Shown: positions 34,633 through 44,199, numbered from the stretch's first letter. The stretch is DNA of 64,000 nucleotides from Roseivirga sp. E12 (GCF_017592825.1 NZ_JAGFMD010000001.1:930001-994000), one strand, 5' to 3'. The notes: generated by a model not told the origin, from the letters alone. Translations and numbers: made by a program.

Positions 34633-37473
34633 ATGCACAAGTTGTTAAACGTAAGAATATTACTGATCATGCTTGCTTTTGCAAGCATGATTTTTAGCTC
34701 TTATACACTATCAGCGCAGAGTGTCTCTGGTAAAATCATTGACTCTAGAACCAAAGCACCAATACCCTTCGCTACTGTTACCATTCCTTCTATCAATACC
34801 ATAGCCGCAAAGACCGGTACCTCTGCCAATGAAAAAGGAGAATTCACGATAGTCATTAATTCCACCCTGCCACTCGAATTGGAGTTTTCTCGGGTTGGCT
34901 TTTTAAGGAAACGAGTGCTCATCACTAGGTTTCAGGACGACTTAGTGGTTGAGATGGTGGAAGACTTCACACAGCTCGATGACGTAACTGTAACCAGTGA
35001 AAAAGTAACAGTTGAAGAACTACGTGCTCCAATAGATATTCAAAAGATAGACCTGAAAACAATCCAGTATACCCCCTCTTTCAACTTCTATGACGCAATT
35101 GGAAACCTCAAAGGTGTAGACCTTACCACACAGAGTACTATTATTAATAATGTGAACGCGCGAGGCTTCAATTCCAACTCAAACCCTCGGTTCAGACAGT
35201 TTATAGACGGAATCGATACACAAGCACCAGGTTTGAGCTTCTCACTTGGAAACATTGTTGGGCCCAGTTCACTAGACATAGAATCAATCAGAGTTATTCC
35301 TGGCCCCTCCACATCATTCTATGGTCCTAGTGCATTCAATGGAATCCTTGATATGCAAACCAAGAGCCCGTTCGATTTCCAAGGCTTCTCCTTCTCGGCT
35401 AAAGGAGCTACTGCTGCCATTGAAGATACGAATAAGGATTTTATAAGTTTTGCCAATAATACAGGGGAAATTTCGGCTAGATACGCTTATGCATATAAAG
35501 ATAAAATTGGCGTAAAAGTAAGTGGTACTTTCTTTAGAGGAGTAGACTTTAGAGCTAGAAATTACGATAATAAAGGAACCGGTTTTCGGTTTGAGCAAGT
35601 ACATGATAATCAAAATCAGGGTGTGGATGGCATCAATGTTTATGGCGATGACAGGCCAATAATCATGGTCCTTCCAAAGAACAATGTAAATCCGGGCGCA
35701 TTAGACACGGCCTTTTACCTCACGCGAACAGGTTACCGTGAGGAGAACATTGTAAACTATGACGCGCGCAACTATAAGTTCAACGCGGAGATTGCCTACA
35801 AAATCGCTCCTGAGACTGAGTTCAGTCTAACCGCTCAGTATGGAATTGCCGATGCGATGATCACTGGAGTTGATAGAATAGCCCTAAGGGATTTCGAAAT
35901 TACACAGTACAAGGCTGAACTCGAGAGCCCTCGTTTCTTGATAAGAGCCTACACTACACAACAAAATTCCGGTAATACCTATAATGCGGGAGCACTAGGT
36001 GAAGCATTGGTTCAAGCAGGAAAGCCAAATGCGCAATGGTTTCAACGATACCGCACGGGTTACACAAATACCTTAGGAGGACGAAGAGGAATAGAAATAG
36101 CTAGAATAAGAGCCGAATCATTGACCCCAGGACTCCACCCAGGTCGGCTAGACCCTGAATCGGCAGAATTTGATTCTACGAGAACAGCTATCCTTAACAA
36201 TGCTAATTTTTCTGACGGAGTCAGAATTAAAGACGAATCTAGCCTGAGTCATCTGGATATTAGATACAGTTTTAAGGAAAGTCAGGAGTTTTTCAAGGAC
36301 CTGTTTTTAGGCGGCAGTTATCGATTTTATGACCCTGAGTCAAACGGAACTGTCTTTGTCGATTCGGCAGCTAACGACATTACTAATTACGAATATGGTG
36401 TGTATTTGGAAGGTGTAAAGGAAATTGATGATAAGACAGACCTGACAGTGTCATTGAGGTACGATCAAAATGAAAATTTTGACCCCAAACTAAATCAAAG
36501 AATATCAGTAGTAAGAAATTATAAAAACGATCACTATTTCAGAGCTTCATTCAGTCGTGGCTTCAGATTCCCAAACGTTAGAGAGCAGTTTCAAAACCAG
36601 AATTTGGGAGATGTATTCCTAGTAGGTGGTCTTCCGGAAGTAACTGAGAACTATGGACTTATTGGCAATGCTTTCTCGCAAAGTGCATTGTTAGCCTATA
36701 ATGATAGAGTCTTTGAGGCAGTTAATGTAAACAACGAAAGATATACTCAGGCTCAGACACAGTTTTTAGATATAGTACGAGATGACATTGTGACTACAGC
36801 GGATTTCGATGGTCTAGAACCTGAAAGAATAACAACCATCGAGTTTGGTTATAGGAGCCTTGTTCAACAGAGAAGAATATTTGAGGTGACGGTATACCGA
36901 AACTATTATCAGAACTTTATTGGCAATAGACGATTAGTATTACCGAGAACCAGTCCTAGCATCGACTTACAGCGAGCCATTGATCAAGGGAATAATCCTG
37001 CTACTAGCGACCTGATTTTTGTGGCAGACAATTCTGAAAGCGATATTGTGACGCAGGGAGTGGAATTACTTTATGACATTACTGGGCTTTCAGGAATCAA
37101 CTTCAGTGTTAATGCCACATTCTCAAACATAATTCAAGATGCTAACGACCCAATTGTTCCAGGCTTTAATACGGCACCTTTTAAATGGAATGTAACCTTG
37201 GGACATCGGAGAATGAGTAGAAACCTAGGTGGATCATTTACTTGGAGATCGAGATCAGCCTTTGACTGGCAAAGCCCATTCGCAGATGGCAGAGTAGAGG
37301 GCTTCTCTACATTCGATATTCAGCTCACGTACAGACTCCCTGAGCTCGATTCTCAGATTAGAATTGGTGGAAATAACGTCTATAACATTGATCAGTTCAA
37401 CACTTTTGGAGGACCGGAGATCAATGCTTTCTATTATATCAGTTTCACTTTCGATCCTTTTCAAAAGAACTAA
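34633..37473 (+). CDS. TonB-dependent outer-membrane receptor 3 of three
   Basis: 946 residues; ATG start, signal peptide ending near residue 28 (SSYTLSAQ). CarboxypepD_reg-like domain (SVSGKIIDSRTKAPIPFATV), TonB-box-like LDDVTVTSEK, plug (NVNARGFNSNSNPRFRQF) and barrel ending FYYISFTFDPFQKN. It is clearly a paralogue of receptors 1 and 2 but more diverged (for example ESDIVTQGVELLYDITGLSG compared with EKQIITQGLE), and it lacks its own SGNH lipoprotein. It probably shares the lipoprotein 2 made from the same operon or acts alone. Its TAA overlaps the stop codon of the convergent TolB-like gene. Confidence 0.92.
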   Translation: MHKLLNVRILLIMLAFASMIFSSYTLSAQSVSGKIIDSRTKAPIPFATVTIPSINTIAAKTGTSANEKGEFTIVINSTLPLELEFSRVGFLRKRVLITRFQDDLVVEMVEDFTQLDDVTVTSEKVTVEELRAPIDIQKIDLKTIQYTPSFNFYDAIGNLKGVDLTTQSTIINNVNARGFNSNSNPRFRQFIDGIDTQAPGLSFSLGNIVGPSSLDIESIRVIPGPSTSFYGPSAFNGILDMQTKSPFDFQGFSFSAKGATAAIEDTNKDFISFANNTGEISARYAYAYKDKIGVKVSGTFFRGVDFRARNYDNKGTGFRFEQVHDNQNQGVDGINVYGDDRPIIMVLPKNNVNPGALDTAFYLTRTGYREENIVNYDARNYKFNAEIAYKIAPETEFSLTAQYGIADAMITGVDRIALRDFEITQYKAELESPRFLIRAYTTQQNSGNTYNAGALGEALVQAGKPNAQWFQRYRTGYTNTLGGRRGIEIARIRAESLTPGLHPGRLDPESAEFDSTRTAILNNANFSDGVRIKDESSLSHLDIRYSFKESQEFFKDLFLGGSYRFYDPESNGTVFVDSAANDITNYEYGVYLEGVKEIDDKTDLTVSLRYDQNENFDPKLNQRISVVRNYKNDHYFRASFSRGFRFPNVREQFQNQNLGDVFLVGGLPEVTENYGLIGNAFSQSALLAYNDRVFEAVNVNNERYTQAQTQFLDIVRDDIVTTADFDGLEPERITTIEFGYRSLVQQRRIFEVTVYRNYYQNFIGNRRLVLPRTSPSIDLQRAIDQGNNPATSDLIFVADNSESDIVTQGVELLYDITGLSGINFSVNATFSNIIQDANDPIVPGFNTAPFKWNVTLGHRRMSRNLGGSFTWRSRSAFDWQSPFADGRVEGFSTFDIQLTYRLPELDSQIRIGGNNVYNIDQFNTFGGPEINAFYYISFTFDPFQKN

Positions 37474-38351
37474 TAGTCACCTGGTATCCAGGCTGGTTCA
37501 CCATGGTAAGTATTACCAGAAGTGATTTTCGTAAACTTACGATCTACAACGTCAATAGTATAGATATGATCACCATCATCCGTGGTACCATGAAATGCTA
37601 TCTTATCTCCATTTAGTGACCATGCAATCTCTTGCTCAGCATAAGGAGTATTGGTTAGTTGCTTAAGTGCTTTGCTCTGTAAGTCCAGAATATAAATATC
37701 TTCTTTGCCTCCCTCCTTATCTTCCCGCATGGTAAAAGCAATTTTGGTTCCGTCAGGAGACCATGTATTATATTTTTCAATCAGATTATTATCCGTCAAT
37801 CTATCTACCTCCTTTGTCTTAAGATTCATTAAATAGAGTTCGTTACTTCCAGATCGATCAGAAACAAAAAGTAACTTATTGCCAGAGGGAGAAACGGAAA
37901 ACCTTCCATTATATGACTGACTATTGGTTAATTGCTGGCGATCACTCCCGTCCAATTTGCACCACCAGATATTCTGATTTTCATTGTCTCCTTCGATGTA
38001 AACAATTCTCTCTCCATTAGGAGTCAACTGAAAGTTCGACAACTGACTATTGGGTAGTGTATCTACTTCATTGCTATTCAAAGTTATTGCAATCACTGAA
38101 AAGTTTCTTGCCGTATCGTTCGTATAGTAAACCAGTTTATCTAACCCTTCATTCCATTTTGGGCTCCAATCCCAACCTTCATTGGTTGTGAGCCTTCTCT
38201 CCCATTGCCCTAAGACATCGTTGGTATACAAATCAAAATTTCCATCCCGACTTGATAAATAGACAAGGCTCTCGGTCTTTTCCTTCAGATTAGGACTACA
38301 GGATATAGCCGTAACAAGGACACTCAAAAAAAGAAGTTTACGCATGCACAT
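37470..38351 (-). CDS. TolB-like beta-propeller lipoprotein (PD40 repeats)
   Basis: 293 residues. ATG 38351 or 38345 (MRKLLFLSVLVTAISC) gives a lipoprotein signal with Cys at the end of TAISC. The mature protein has about six PD40-type repeats: SRDGNFDLYTND, WDWSPKWNEGLDKLVYYTND, SPSGNKLLFVSDRSGSNELY, WSPDGTKIAFTMRED, WSLNGDKIAFHGTTDDGD. Such propellers occur in TolB and in many peptide- or sugar-binding proteins; without an N-terminal TolB domain it is not TolB itself. It is convergent with receptor 3 (4-bp overlap). A role as an accessory of the receptor cluster is possible but not shown. Confidence 0.88.
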   Translation of the reverse strand: MCMRKLLFLSVLVTAISCSPNLKEKTESLVYLSSRDGNFDLYTNDVLGQWERRLTTNEGWDWSPKWNEGLDKLVYYTNDTARNFSVIAITLNSNEVDTLPNSQLSNFQLTPNGERIVYIEGDNENQNIWWCKLDGSDRQQLTNSQSYNGRFSVSPSGNKLLFVSDRSGSNELYLMNLKTKEVDRLTDNNLIEKYNTWSPDGTKIAFTMREDKEGGKEDIYILDLQSKALKQLTNTPYAEQEIAWSLNGDKIAFHGTTDDGDHIYTIDVVDRKFTKITSGNTYHGEPAWIPGDY

Positions 38352-38476
38352 GCTAAAAGAACTCAGAAATGAATAAAGAGTTATTCACTAAATTAAAAAA
38401 TTACAGAGAGCTCTGGTTTTTAGGGAAACAGAAACCAAAAGAGCTATTTACATGTTGGTACATAAACACTGAAATT

Positions 38477-39490
38477 ATGTCTTCAATCATCTCTATCGAA
38501 AAACTGAGTTTTCCATGGCAAACACAAGATCCATTCTTGTTCTGTGCGTTCCATGATGACCACTATCCCAAGGGAAATGGTAAGTTGGGACCTGTAGATT
38601 CTCTATCGGGTAGACAAATAGGCTCAGATTTTAGTGGAAAGGATGGTTGGAGTATGTACCACGGTCAGGAAGTACCGGGTTTCCCATCACACCCTCATAA
38701 AGGTTTTGAAACGATAACTATTGCCGAAAAAGGTTTGGTAGATCATTCTGATTCATTGGGAGCTGCTGGAAGATTTGGTAATGGCGATGTGCAATGGATG
38801 ACTGCAGGTGGTGGTGTTCAACATTCAGAAATGTTTCCTCTATTGAAGGAAGATGAGGAGAATCCTTTATTGCTATTTCAGATTTGGCTCAACCTACCAA
38901 AAGCCAGCAAGCATGTACCAGCTCATTTTGCAATGCTTTGGAATGAAGACATACCCATTTACAAACACACGGATGGAGAAGGAAATACAACGTCAGTAAA
39001 AGTCATTTCTGGAAAGTTGGGAGAAATTGTAAGTCCAAGTCCAGCGCCAGACTCCTTTGCCGCTAATGCCGACAATGATGTGGCAGTATGGTTAATTGAA
39101 ATGGAAGGCAATGCGCAGTGGGAATTACCACTAGCTGATAAGGCTTCAAACAGAAGTCTTTACCTATATGAAGGTGATGGAGTCTTAATTGATGGTCAAG
39201 AGTTCCCAAAAGGCTATATGACCAAACTTGCAGCTAACGAAGCTACCCGATTAGTGAATGGTGATTCGACAGCCAAGTTCTTGTTTCTTCAAGGAAAACC
39301 GATCGGTGAGCCTGTCGCCCAATACGGACCTTTTGTAATGAATACGAATGCCGAAATCCAAGAAGCTATGATGCAATTTCAAAGGACTCAATTTGGAGGC
39401 TGGCCATGGCCTAGCAGCAGCCATACACACGATCCAGCGCGTGGTCGTTTTGCGCTGCATGCTGATGGTCGTGAGGAGATTAAAGATTGA
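38477..39490 (+). CDS. Pirin family protein
   Basis: 337 residues from ATG 38477 (MSSIISIEKLSFPWQTQDPF). A frame extension upstream to 38369 exists but is not family-like. Bicupin pirin motifs: the metal-site region HPHKGFETITIAEKGLVDHS, then GDVQWMTAGGGVQHSEMFPL, which carries the His/Glu ligands of the N-terminal cupin. The C-terminal cupin is more degenerate, and the protein ends with a short extension containing SHTHDPARGRFALHADG. Pirins bind Fe or other metals and some have quercetinase activity or regulate enzymes; the role here is unknown. It overlaps nothing and converges on an M20 peptidase gene. Confidence 0.92.
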   Translation: MSSIISIEKLSFPWQTQDPFLFCAFHDDHYPKGNGKLGPVDSLSGRQIGSDFSGKDGWSMYHGQEVPGFPSHPHKGFETITIAEKGLVDHSDSLGAAGRFGNGDVQWMTAGGGVQHSEMFPLLKEDEENPLLLFQIWLNLPKASKHVPAHFAMLWNEDIPIYKHTDGEGNTTSVKVISGKLGEIVSPSPAPDSFAANADNDVAVWLIEMEGNAQWELPLADKASNRSLYLYEGDGVLIDGQEFPKGYMTKLAANEATRLVNGDSTAKFLFLQGKPIGEPVAQYGPFVMNTNAEIQEAMMQFQRTQFGGWPWPSSSHTHDPARGRFALHADGREEIKD

Positions 39491-39511
39491 TAGCCTGAAT
39501 CGATTTAGCTC

Positions 39512-40837
39512 TTATCGTTTTTCAAGTTTAATCCCTTTCATCAAACGGTACATCAAAACAGCCGCTCGCTTGCTTTGTTTGGGTAAAGCACGTATGTCTC
39601 CAGTTTCATTGATTGTGTGATCATCGGCACCACTCATTCCCATTCCATCAATGCCCATACTGATATAGGCAGAGGTAAAGGATATATCCGCAGCGCCAGC
39701 ATCGGCAGGATTGACTGCTCCTACCTCGCCAAAGCCAAGGTCTTGACTTACTTTGCTGAAAGCATTCATTAACTGATAGTTACCATCTGTTGGTGCAAAA
39801 GGAGGATACCCATCTGCGAATTCAATAATGGCCTTTGTCTGAGGTAAGTGCTTTGAAACAATCCTCTTCATGGTAGCCTGTGCCTTGGCTAATTGTTCTG
39901 GCGTCAAGCAACGAATGTCACCTGTGACTGTCACATCTTTAGAAACCACATTGTTCTTACCGAAAGCGGTTCCGGATTTTTCACGATCATCGTAAGTCAC
40001 AGTTGTTCCACCCACAATTGCACCTGGATTAAAGGTCAAAAACTCCTCACTTGCCAACTCATCATAAAACTGATAAAGGATTCTGGAAGCTTCATAAATA
40101 GCCCCTGCCCCCACTTCAGGCTTAAACACTTGACTTGAATGAGCCGCATTTCCGGTGACGGTGAGCTTCCATTCAGACGAGCTACGTCTAGCCACATTTA
40201 CTGTCGCTGGGTTGCCATCTCCATTCTCAAACCCTAAGGCTACATCTGCCCATTTAGCGGCTTCTATTAATGCTTTCTTAGATTCAGACAGTGGCTTACC
40301 ACTAAGTTCCTCGTCTCCTGTCATCACCACCCAGATGTTCATGTCCTTAAGTATGCCCTGAGCATGCAAGGCCGATAGTGCCTGCAAAATGATGACATCA
40401 CCACCTTTCATATCTGCAATACCCGGTCCTTTGATGGTGTTCTCGTCCACCTGTCTCCATTCCTGATTAGGACTATCTGGTTCAAAGACTGTATCTAAGT
40501 GACCGATCAGCATTATTTTCGGTCCCTTACCTCCTTCAATTTTAGCGACCAAGTGCCCGGCACGGTTAAAAGAACGACCATCTAACCATTCGGTCTGCAT
40601 GCCCAGAGCATCAAACCTAGGCATCAATACATCAGCTACAGCCCTTACGCCTTCAAAATTCATCGTGCCACTATTGATGTTGATGATGTCTTTGAGTAGC
40701 TGCAGTGCACTGGCATTATTTTCATCTACCCAATTGACCAGCTTCTTTTCAGTTCTATCAACCTGGGCTTGAGAAAGAGCGGTTATTGTAAAGAGAAATA
40801 AGACTGTGAGGAAATAAGGGAGGTGGCATTTTTTCAT
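39512..40837 (-). CDS. Secreted M20 family metallopeptidase (glutamate carboxypeptidase-like)
   Basis: 441 residues from ATG 40837, which gives a signal peptide (MKKCHLPYFLTVLFLFTITA, ending SQAQ); a start at 40870 would add 11 residues in front of it. Di-zinc site motifs: GHLDTVFE (His and metal Asp), GIADMKGGD (bridging Asp), GDEELSG (catalytic and metal Glu), ALGFENGDG, and the late ADDHTINETGD (metal His). A dimerisation domain lies in the middle (GNAAHSSQVFKPEVGAGAIY). Overall it resembles CPG2/ArgE-type peptidases acting on C-terminal Glu or N-acylated amino acids in the periplasm. Substrate unknown. Confidence 0.93.
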   Translation of the reverse strand: MKKCHLPYFLTVLFLFTITALSQAQVDRTEKKLVNWVDENNASALQLLKDIININSGTMNFEGVRAVADVLMPRFDALGMQTEWLDGRSFNRAGHLVAKIEGGKGPKIMLIGHLDTVFEPDSPNQEWRQVDENTIKGPGIADMKGGDVIILQALSALHAQGILKDMNIWVVMTGDEELSGKPLSESKKALIEAAKWADVALGFENGDGNPATVNVARRSSSEWKLTVTGNAAHSSQVFKPEVGAGAIYEASRILYQFYDELASEEFLTFNPGAIVGGTTVTYDDREKSGTAFGKNNVVSKDVTVTGDIRCLTPEQLAKAQATMKRIVSKHLPQTKAIIEFADGYPPFAPTDGNYQLMNAFSKVSQDLGFGEVGAVNPADAGAADISFTSAYISMGIDGMGMSGADDHTINETGDIRALPKQSKRAAVLMYRLMKGIKLEKR

Positions 40838-40887
40838 AGCAATCTGAGTATTTTTAACAATACTAATCAACAGTTATAAGAAATTCT

Positions 40888-41418
40888 ATGAGCCAGCACT
40901 TAGATTTTAAAGGAAAGTGGGGAACCGAGGTTCGTAAATGCTATAAACTCAAAAGCATTCAGTCTGTAGATGGCACAGAATTAGCACCTGAGGATATGAG
41001 AATCCGATCAATGAACTTTGGCCAGCATTGGAGAACTGAAGGTGTTGAAAACTTTCCATACGAAGCTAAAATTCCATTAGCCTTTGTCATAGACTATTTG
41101 AATACTCAACTTGAAGAGTATGTTGAGGACGCGATCGCTGATCCTGATGAAGATGATGAAATGGACAACCTTCTTAAAGCTTATGGATGGTCCACCGATG
41201 CCGAAAATCTACTTTCAAATACCTCTGAAAGACTAAAAGACTTGCTCATGGACTTCTTTGCCTTTGATATGCTCATACACTGGTATTGTGATGGTCAAGC
41301 ACCAGATAATGGGGCTATGATCAATTCTTTTGAAAGATTTTCTATCGATGGAGATTATCTAATTATCACAGGACAGTGTAGGAAATCTGGCTTCCCTGTC
41401 AGGTATCAGGATATCTAG
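40888..41418 (+). CDS. Unknown conserved-looking cytoplasmic protein
   Basis: 176 residues, no signal peptide or membrane segment. It is acidic (YVEDAIADPDEDDEMDNLL) with a central helix and several aromatic positions (GQHWRTEGVENFPY, MLIHWYCDGQAPDNG). I do not recognise the family. It is transcribed divergently from the M20 peptidase (50 bp between starts) and abuts the convergent acidic gene at 41419 with no spacer. The codon use looks like that of its neighbours, so I consider it a real gene. Confidence 0.75.
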   Translation: MSQHLDFKGKWGTEVRKCYKLKSIQSVDGTELAPEDMRIRSMNFGQHWRTEGVENFPYEAKIPLAFVIDYLNTQLEEYVEDAIADPDEDDEMDNLLKAYGWSTDAENLLSNTSERLKDLLMDFFAFDMLIHWYCDGQAPDNGAMINSFERFSIDGDYLIITGQCRKSGFPVRYQDI

Positions 41419-41844
41419 TTATTTCTTCGCCCTCCAAGCCACTTGCTTAGCAGTGTCTCCCACTGTAACAATGAGCCTTGTTGGTCCAGGTACTAAAACG
41501 ATTCTTACTTCTTGATCTGGGAAGTCATCTACTGTAACTGGAACACCTTCTCCATATTCGATATCGTAGCTATAACGCCCTTTATGATCCTTCTGGTTAC
41601 GAATGTAGTTTTTTGCAAAATAGGCTACCGGAAGTAACACATCATTATCTGGACAAAACTCATCATGAACTTCGGCAATTGCCTCTTCTAAGTCTTGACC
41701 AAAATCTTCTAGAAATTGATCTTCCAAATCATGAAGTTCTTCTTCAAGATCATCATAGCGTTCATCGCTATAATCCATCTCGTCTAACTCATTTATCTTG
41801 TCAGCGATGAGTACAAAATCCTCATTTAACTTATCTACGTTCAT
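41419..41844 (-). CDS. Unknown highly acidic protein
   Basis: 141 residues. The first 70 are very rich in Asp/Glu (DEMDYSDERYDDLEEELHDL, EDQFLEDFGQDLEEAIAEVH) and predicted helical, perhaps coiled-coil. The second half is beta-like and more neutral (YSYDIEYGEGVPVTVDDFP, VRIVLVPGPTRLIVTVGD). No signal peptide. I do not recognise it. Convergent with 40888-41418; no overlap but zero spacing. Possibly a nucleic-acid-mimic or chaperone-like acidic protein, but that is only suggested by composition. Confidence 0.7.
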   Translation of the reverse strand: MNVDKLNEDFVLIADKINELDEMDYSDERYDDLEEELHDLEDQFLEDFGQDLEEAIAEVHDEFCPDNDVLLPVAYFAKNYIRNQKDHKGRYSYDIEYGEGVPVTVDDFPDQEVRIVLVPGPTRLIVTVGDTAKQVAWRAKK

Positions 41845-41940
41845 GCTTCGTTAACTTTAATGCAAAGAAGTTTAGTTCAACTAAAACATACAAGCATATT
41901 GATGAAAAGGTACTTTATTTTTGACAAAAAGTAGAATAGC

Positions 41941-41971
41941 TTTCACCACCTGAATAAGCCTCTTATTTTTG
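41941..41971 (+). promoter_or_regulatory. Promoter of the phosphohexomutase operon
   Basis: TTTC (41941-41944), 19 bp, then TATTTTTG (41964-41971): a perfect Bacteroidota -7 box TAnnTTTG and a -33 box with one change. The predicted start near 41977 leaves a leader of about 55 nt before the ATG at 42032. Confidence 0.65.
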
Positions 41972-42031
41972 TTGCAATAGTTACTTCTTACAGTTTTGAT
42001 TTTGCTAGAAGTGACCAATTAATTCTCAGTA

Positions 42032-43750
42032 ATGATTGATCAATCGACACAGGAAAAAATAGATTTATGGCTCAATAGTGCTATAGATGAGGAAAGCAAA
42101 GCACTTATCAGGGCCATGTCTGAAGATGAACTGACAGACTCTTTCTACAAAGATCTAGAATTTGGAACAGGTGGCCTACGTGGAGTAATGGGTCCAGGCT
42201 CCAATCGTATTAACAAGTACACCATAGGCATGGCTACGCAAGGCCTTGCCAATTATCTTCTAAAGTCTTTTCCAGGTGAAGAAATTAAAGTGGCTATAGC
42301 ACACGACAGTCGAAATAACAGTCGTTTCTTTGCTGAAACAACGGCTGCCGTTTTCTCAGCTAATCATATTCATGTCTACTTATTTGAAGACCTAAGGCCC
42401 ACCCCAGAATTATCTTATGCTATAAGGAAGTTGGGTTGCAAAAGTGGTGTTGTTTTAACCGCCTCTCATAATCCAAAGGAATACAACGGCTATAAGGCTT
42501 ATTGGGATGATGGTGCCCAAGTCATTGCGCCTCATGACAAAAATATCATTGCCGAGGTTCAGGCCATTGCTGGTTTCGAAGCAGTCAATTTTGACAAAAA
42601 CGAGAGTAAAATAGAGTCGATCGGTAGAATGATGGACGAACAATATATTGATGCCATTTTAGACCTTACACTGGCTCAAGATGCTATTGATAGGCAGTCC
42701 GATTTAAAAATTGTCTTCACTCCTATTCACGGAACTTCGATCACACTTGTGCCTGAAGTTTTGGAAAGAAAGGGTTTCAAAAACGTTTCGATAGTAGAAG
42801 AACAGGCTGAACCCAATGGTAACTTTCCAACGGTAGTATATCCTAACCCGGAAGAGGAAGAAGCCATGACCATGGCCTTGAAGCAAGCACAAAGGCTGGA
42901 TGCCGATTTAGTAATGGCGACTGACCCTGATGCAGATAGAGTGGGCATTGCTGCAAAGAATAAGAATGGCGAGTTTGAATTACTTAATGGTAACCAAGCC
43001 GCTGCTTTGCTGATTTACTTTCTTCTTTCTAAATGGAAGGAAAATGGAAAGCTCAATGGTAATCAAATGATTATCAAGACAATCGTTACTTCAGATCTTT
43101 TAGACCGAATTGCCGAAAGTTTTGGTGTAGACTGTCCAAACACACTCACTGGTTTCAAATTCATTGCATCATTAATCAAAGAATTAGAGGGCAAAAAAGA
43201 ATTCATTGGAGGTGGTGAGGAAAGTTATGGTTACATGATCAGCGACTTTGTAAGAGACAAAGATGCTATTGCCTCCTGCGCTATGCTTGCCGAAATGACC
43301 GCTTGGGCGAAAGACCAAGGACTTACTGTCTTTGATCTACTAACCGAAGTTTACCTGAAATTTGGCTACTATCAAGAAGCACTAGTTTCAATGACAAAAA
43401 CCGGAAAGCAAGGGGCTGAAGAAATACAGGCAATGATGTCTGGTTTTAGATCAAATCCTCCAACAGCAATCGCTGGCAGCAGAGTAAATAAGGTTTGCGA
43501 CTATCAGACATCTAAGGAAACGGACTTGGTTAATGGTTTTACAGCAGTAATTGATTTACCCAAATCAAACGTACTACAGTTCATACTAGAAGATGGTGCT
43601 AAAATTTCTGCCAGACCCTCCGGTACAGAACCAAAAATCAAGTTTTATATTAGTGTAAACATGCCACTGGAAGCAAAAGAAGATCAAGCATCTGTAAAAG
43701 CTTCTTTAATGGCCAGAATCGAAGCCATTAAAAAGGATTTGGACCTATGA
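42032..43750 (+). CDS. pgcA: Phospho-sugar mutase (phosphoglucomutase/phosphomannomutase)
   Basis: 572 residues with the four alpha-D-phosphohexomutase domains. The catalytic phosphoserine loop is TASHNPKEYNGYK, the Mg-binding loop DPDADRVGIA, the sugar-binding loop GGGEESYGYM, and the phosphate-binding loop RPSGTEPKIKFY. The length and N-terminus (GTGGLRGVMGPGSNRINKYT) match the PgcA-type enzymes interconverting glucose-1- and glucose-6-phosphate. It heads an operon with dinB-like and murB: the next gene overlaps it by ATGA. Link to MurB suggests provision of sugar phosphates for the envelope, although the genes are not in one pathway strictly. Confidence 0.94.
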   Translation: MIDQSTQEKIDLWLNSAIDEESKALIRAMSEDELTDSFYKDLEFGTGGLRGVMGPGSNRINKYTIGMATQGLANYLLKSFPGEEIKVAIAHDSRNNSRFFAETTAAVFSANHIHVYLFEDLRPTPELSYAIRKLGCKSGVVLTASHNPKEYNGYKAYWDDGAQVIAPHDKNIIAEVQAIAGFEAVNFDKNESKIESIGRMMDEQYIDAILDLTLAQDAIDRQSDLKIVFTPIHGTSITLVPEVLERKGFKNVSIVEEQAEPNGNFPTVVYPNPEEEEAMTMALKQAQRLDADLVMATDPDADRVGIAAKNKNGEFELLNGNQAAALLIYFLLSKWKENGKLNGNQMIIKTIVTSDLLDRIAESFGVDCPNTLTGFKFIASLIKELEGKKEFIGGGEESYGYMISDFVRDKDAIASCAMLAEMTAWAKDQGLTVFDLLTEVYLKFGYYQEALVSMTKTGKQGAEEIQAMMSGFRSNPPTAIAGSRVNKVCDYQTSKETDLVNGFTAVIDLPKSNVLQFILEDGAKISARPSGTEPKIKFYISVNMPLEAKEDQASVKASLMARIEAIKKDLDL

Positions 43751-44199
43751 AAGCAGTAATCGAATCTCTCAATGGGCTCTACGAAAGGGACCTGGACAAG
43801 CTCTTAACAGAAGTTAAAGCTTATAAGGATGAAGCCAACTTGTGGAAAGTAGAAGGTGAAATCACAAACTCTGGCGGTAATCTTGCCCTCCACTTATGTG
43901 GTAACTTAAGACACTTTATTGGTGCTATGCTTGGTGGATCTGGTTACATCAGACAAAGAGATGATGAATTCAACCTTAAGGATGTTAAAAGATCTGAGCT
44001 GATAGACCTGATTAAGACGACAAAGAAGGTTGTCTCTGAAACGCTCAGCGCATTGAACGAGGAACAACTTGAGGAAAACTATCCGGTTAATGTGTTCGGA
44101 AAGGAAATGACAACCATTTTCTTTATTAACCACCTCTACGGGCATTTGAATTATCACTTAGGCCAACTCAACTATCACAGAAGGTTATTAGATCAATAA
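43747..44199 (+). CDS. DinB-like (DUF1572-type) protein
   Basis: 150 residues, four-helix DinB-like fold. Metal ligand candidates are His in LALHLCGNLRHFIG and the C-terminal FINHLYGHLNYHLGQLNYHR, the normal H...H-x3-H arrangement. DinB-superfamily proteins in Bacteroidota include bacillithiol-dependent transferases, but many have no known activity. The gene overlaps pgcA (ATGA) and murB (TAATG), so the three are translated in a coupled fashion. Confidence 0.85.
   Translation: MKAVIESLNGLYERDLDKLLTEVKAYKDEANLWKVEGEITNSGGNLALHLCGNLRHFIGAMLGGSGYIRQRDDEFNLKDVKRSELIDLIKTTKKVVSETLSALNEEQLEENYPVNVFGKEMTTIFFINHLYGHLNYHLGQLNYHRRLLDQ

Noticed and set aside
38369-38476. 36-residue N-terminal extension of the pirin
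   Set aside because: The extension does not resemble pirin sequence and an ATG at 38477 gives the usual start.
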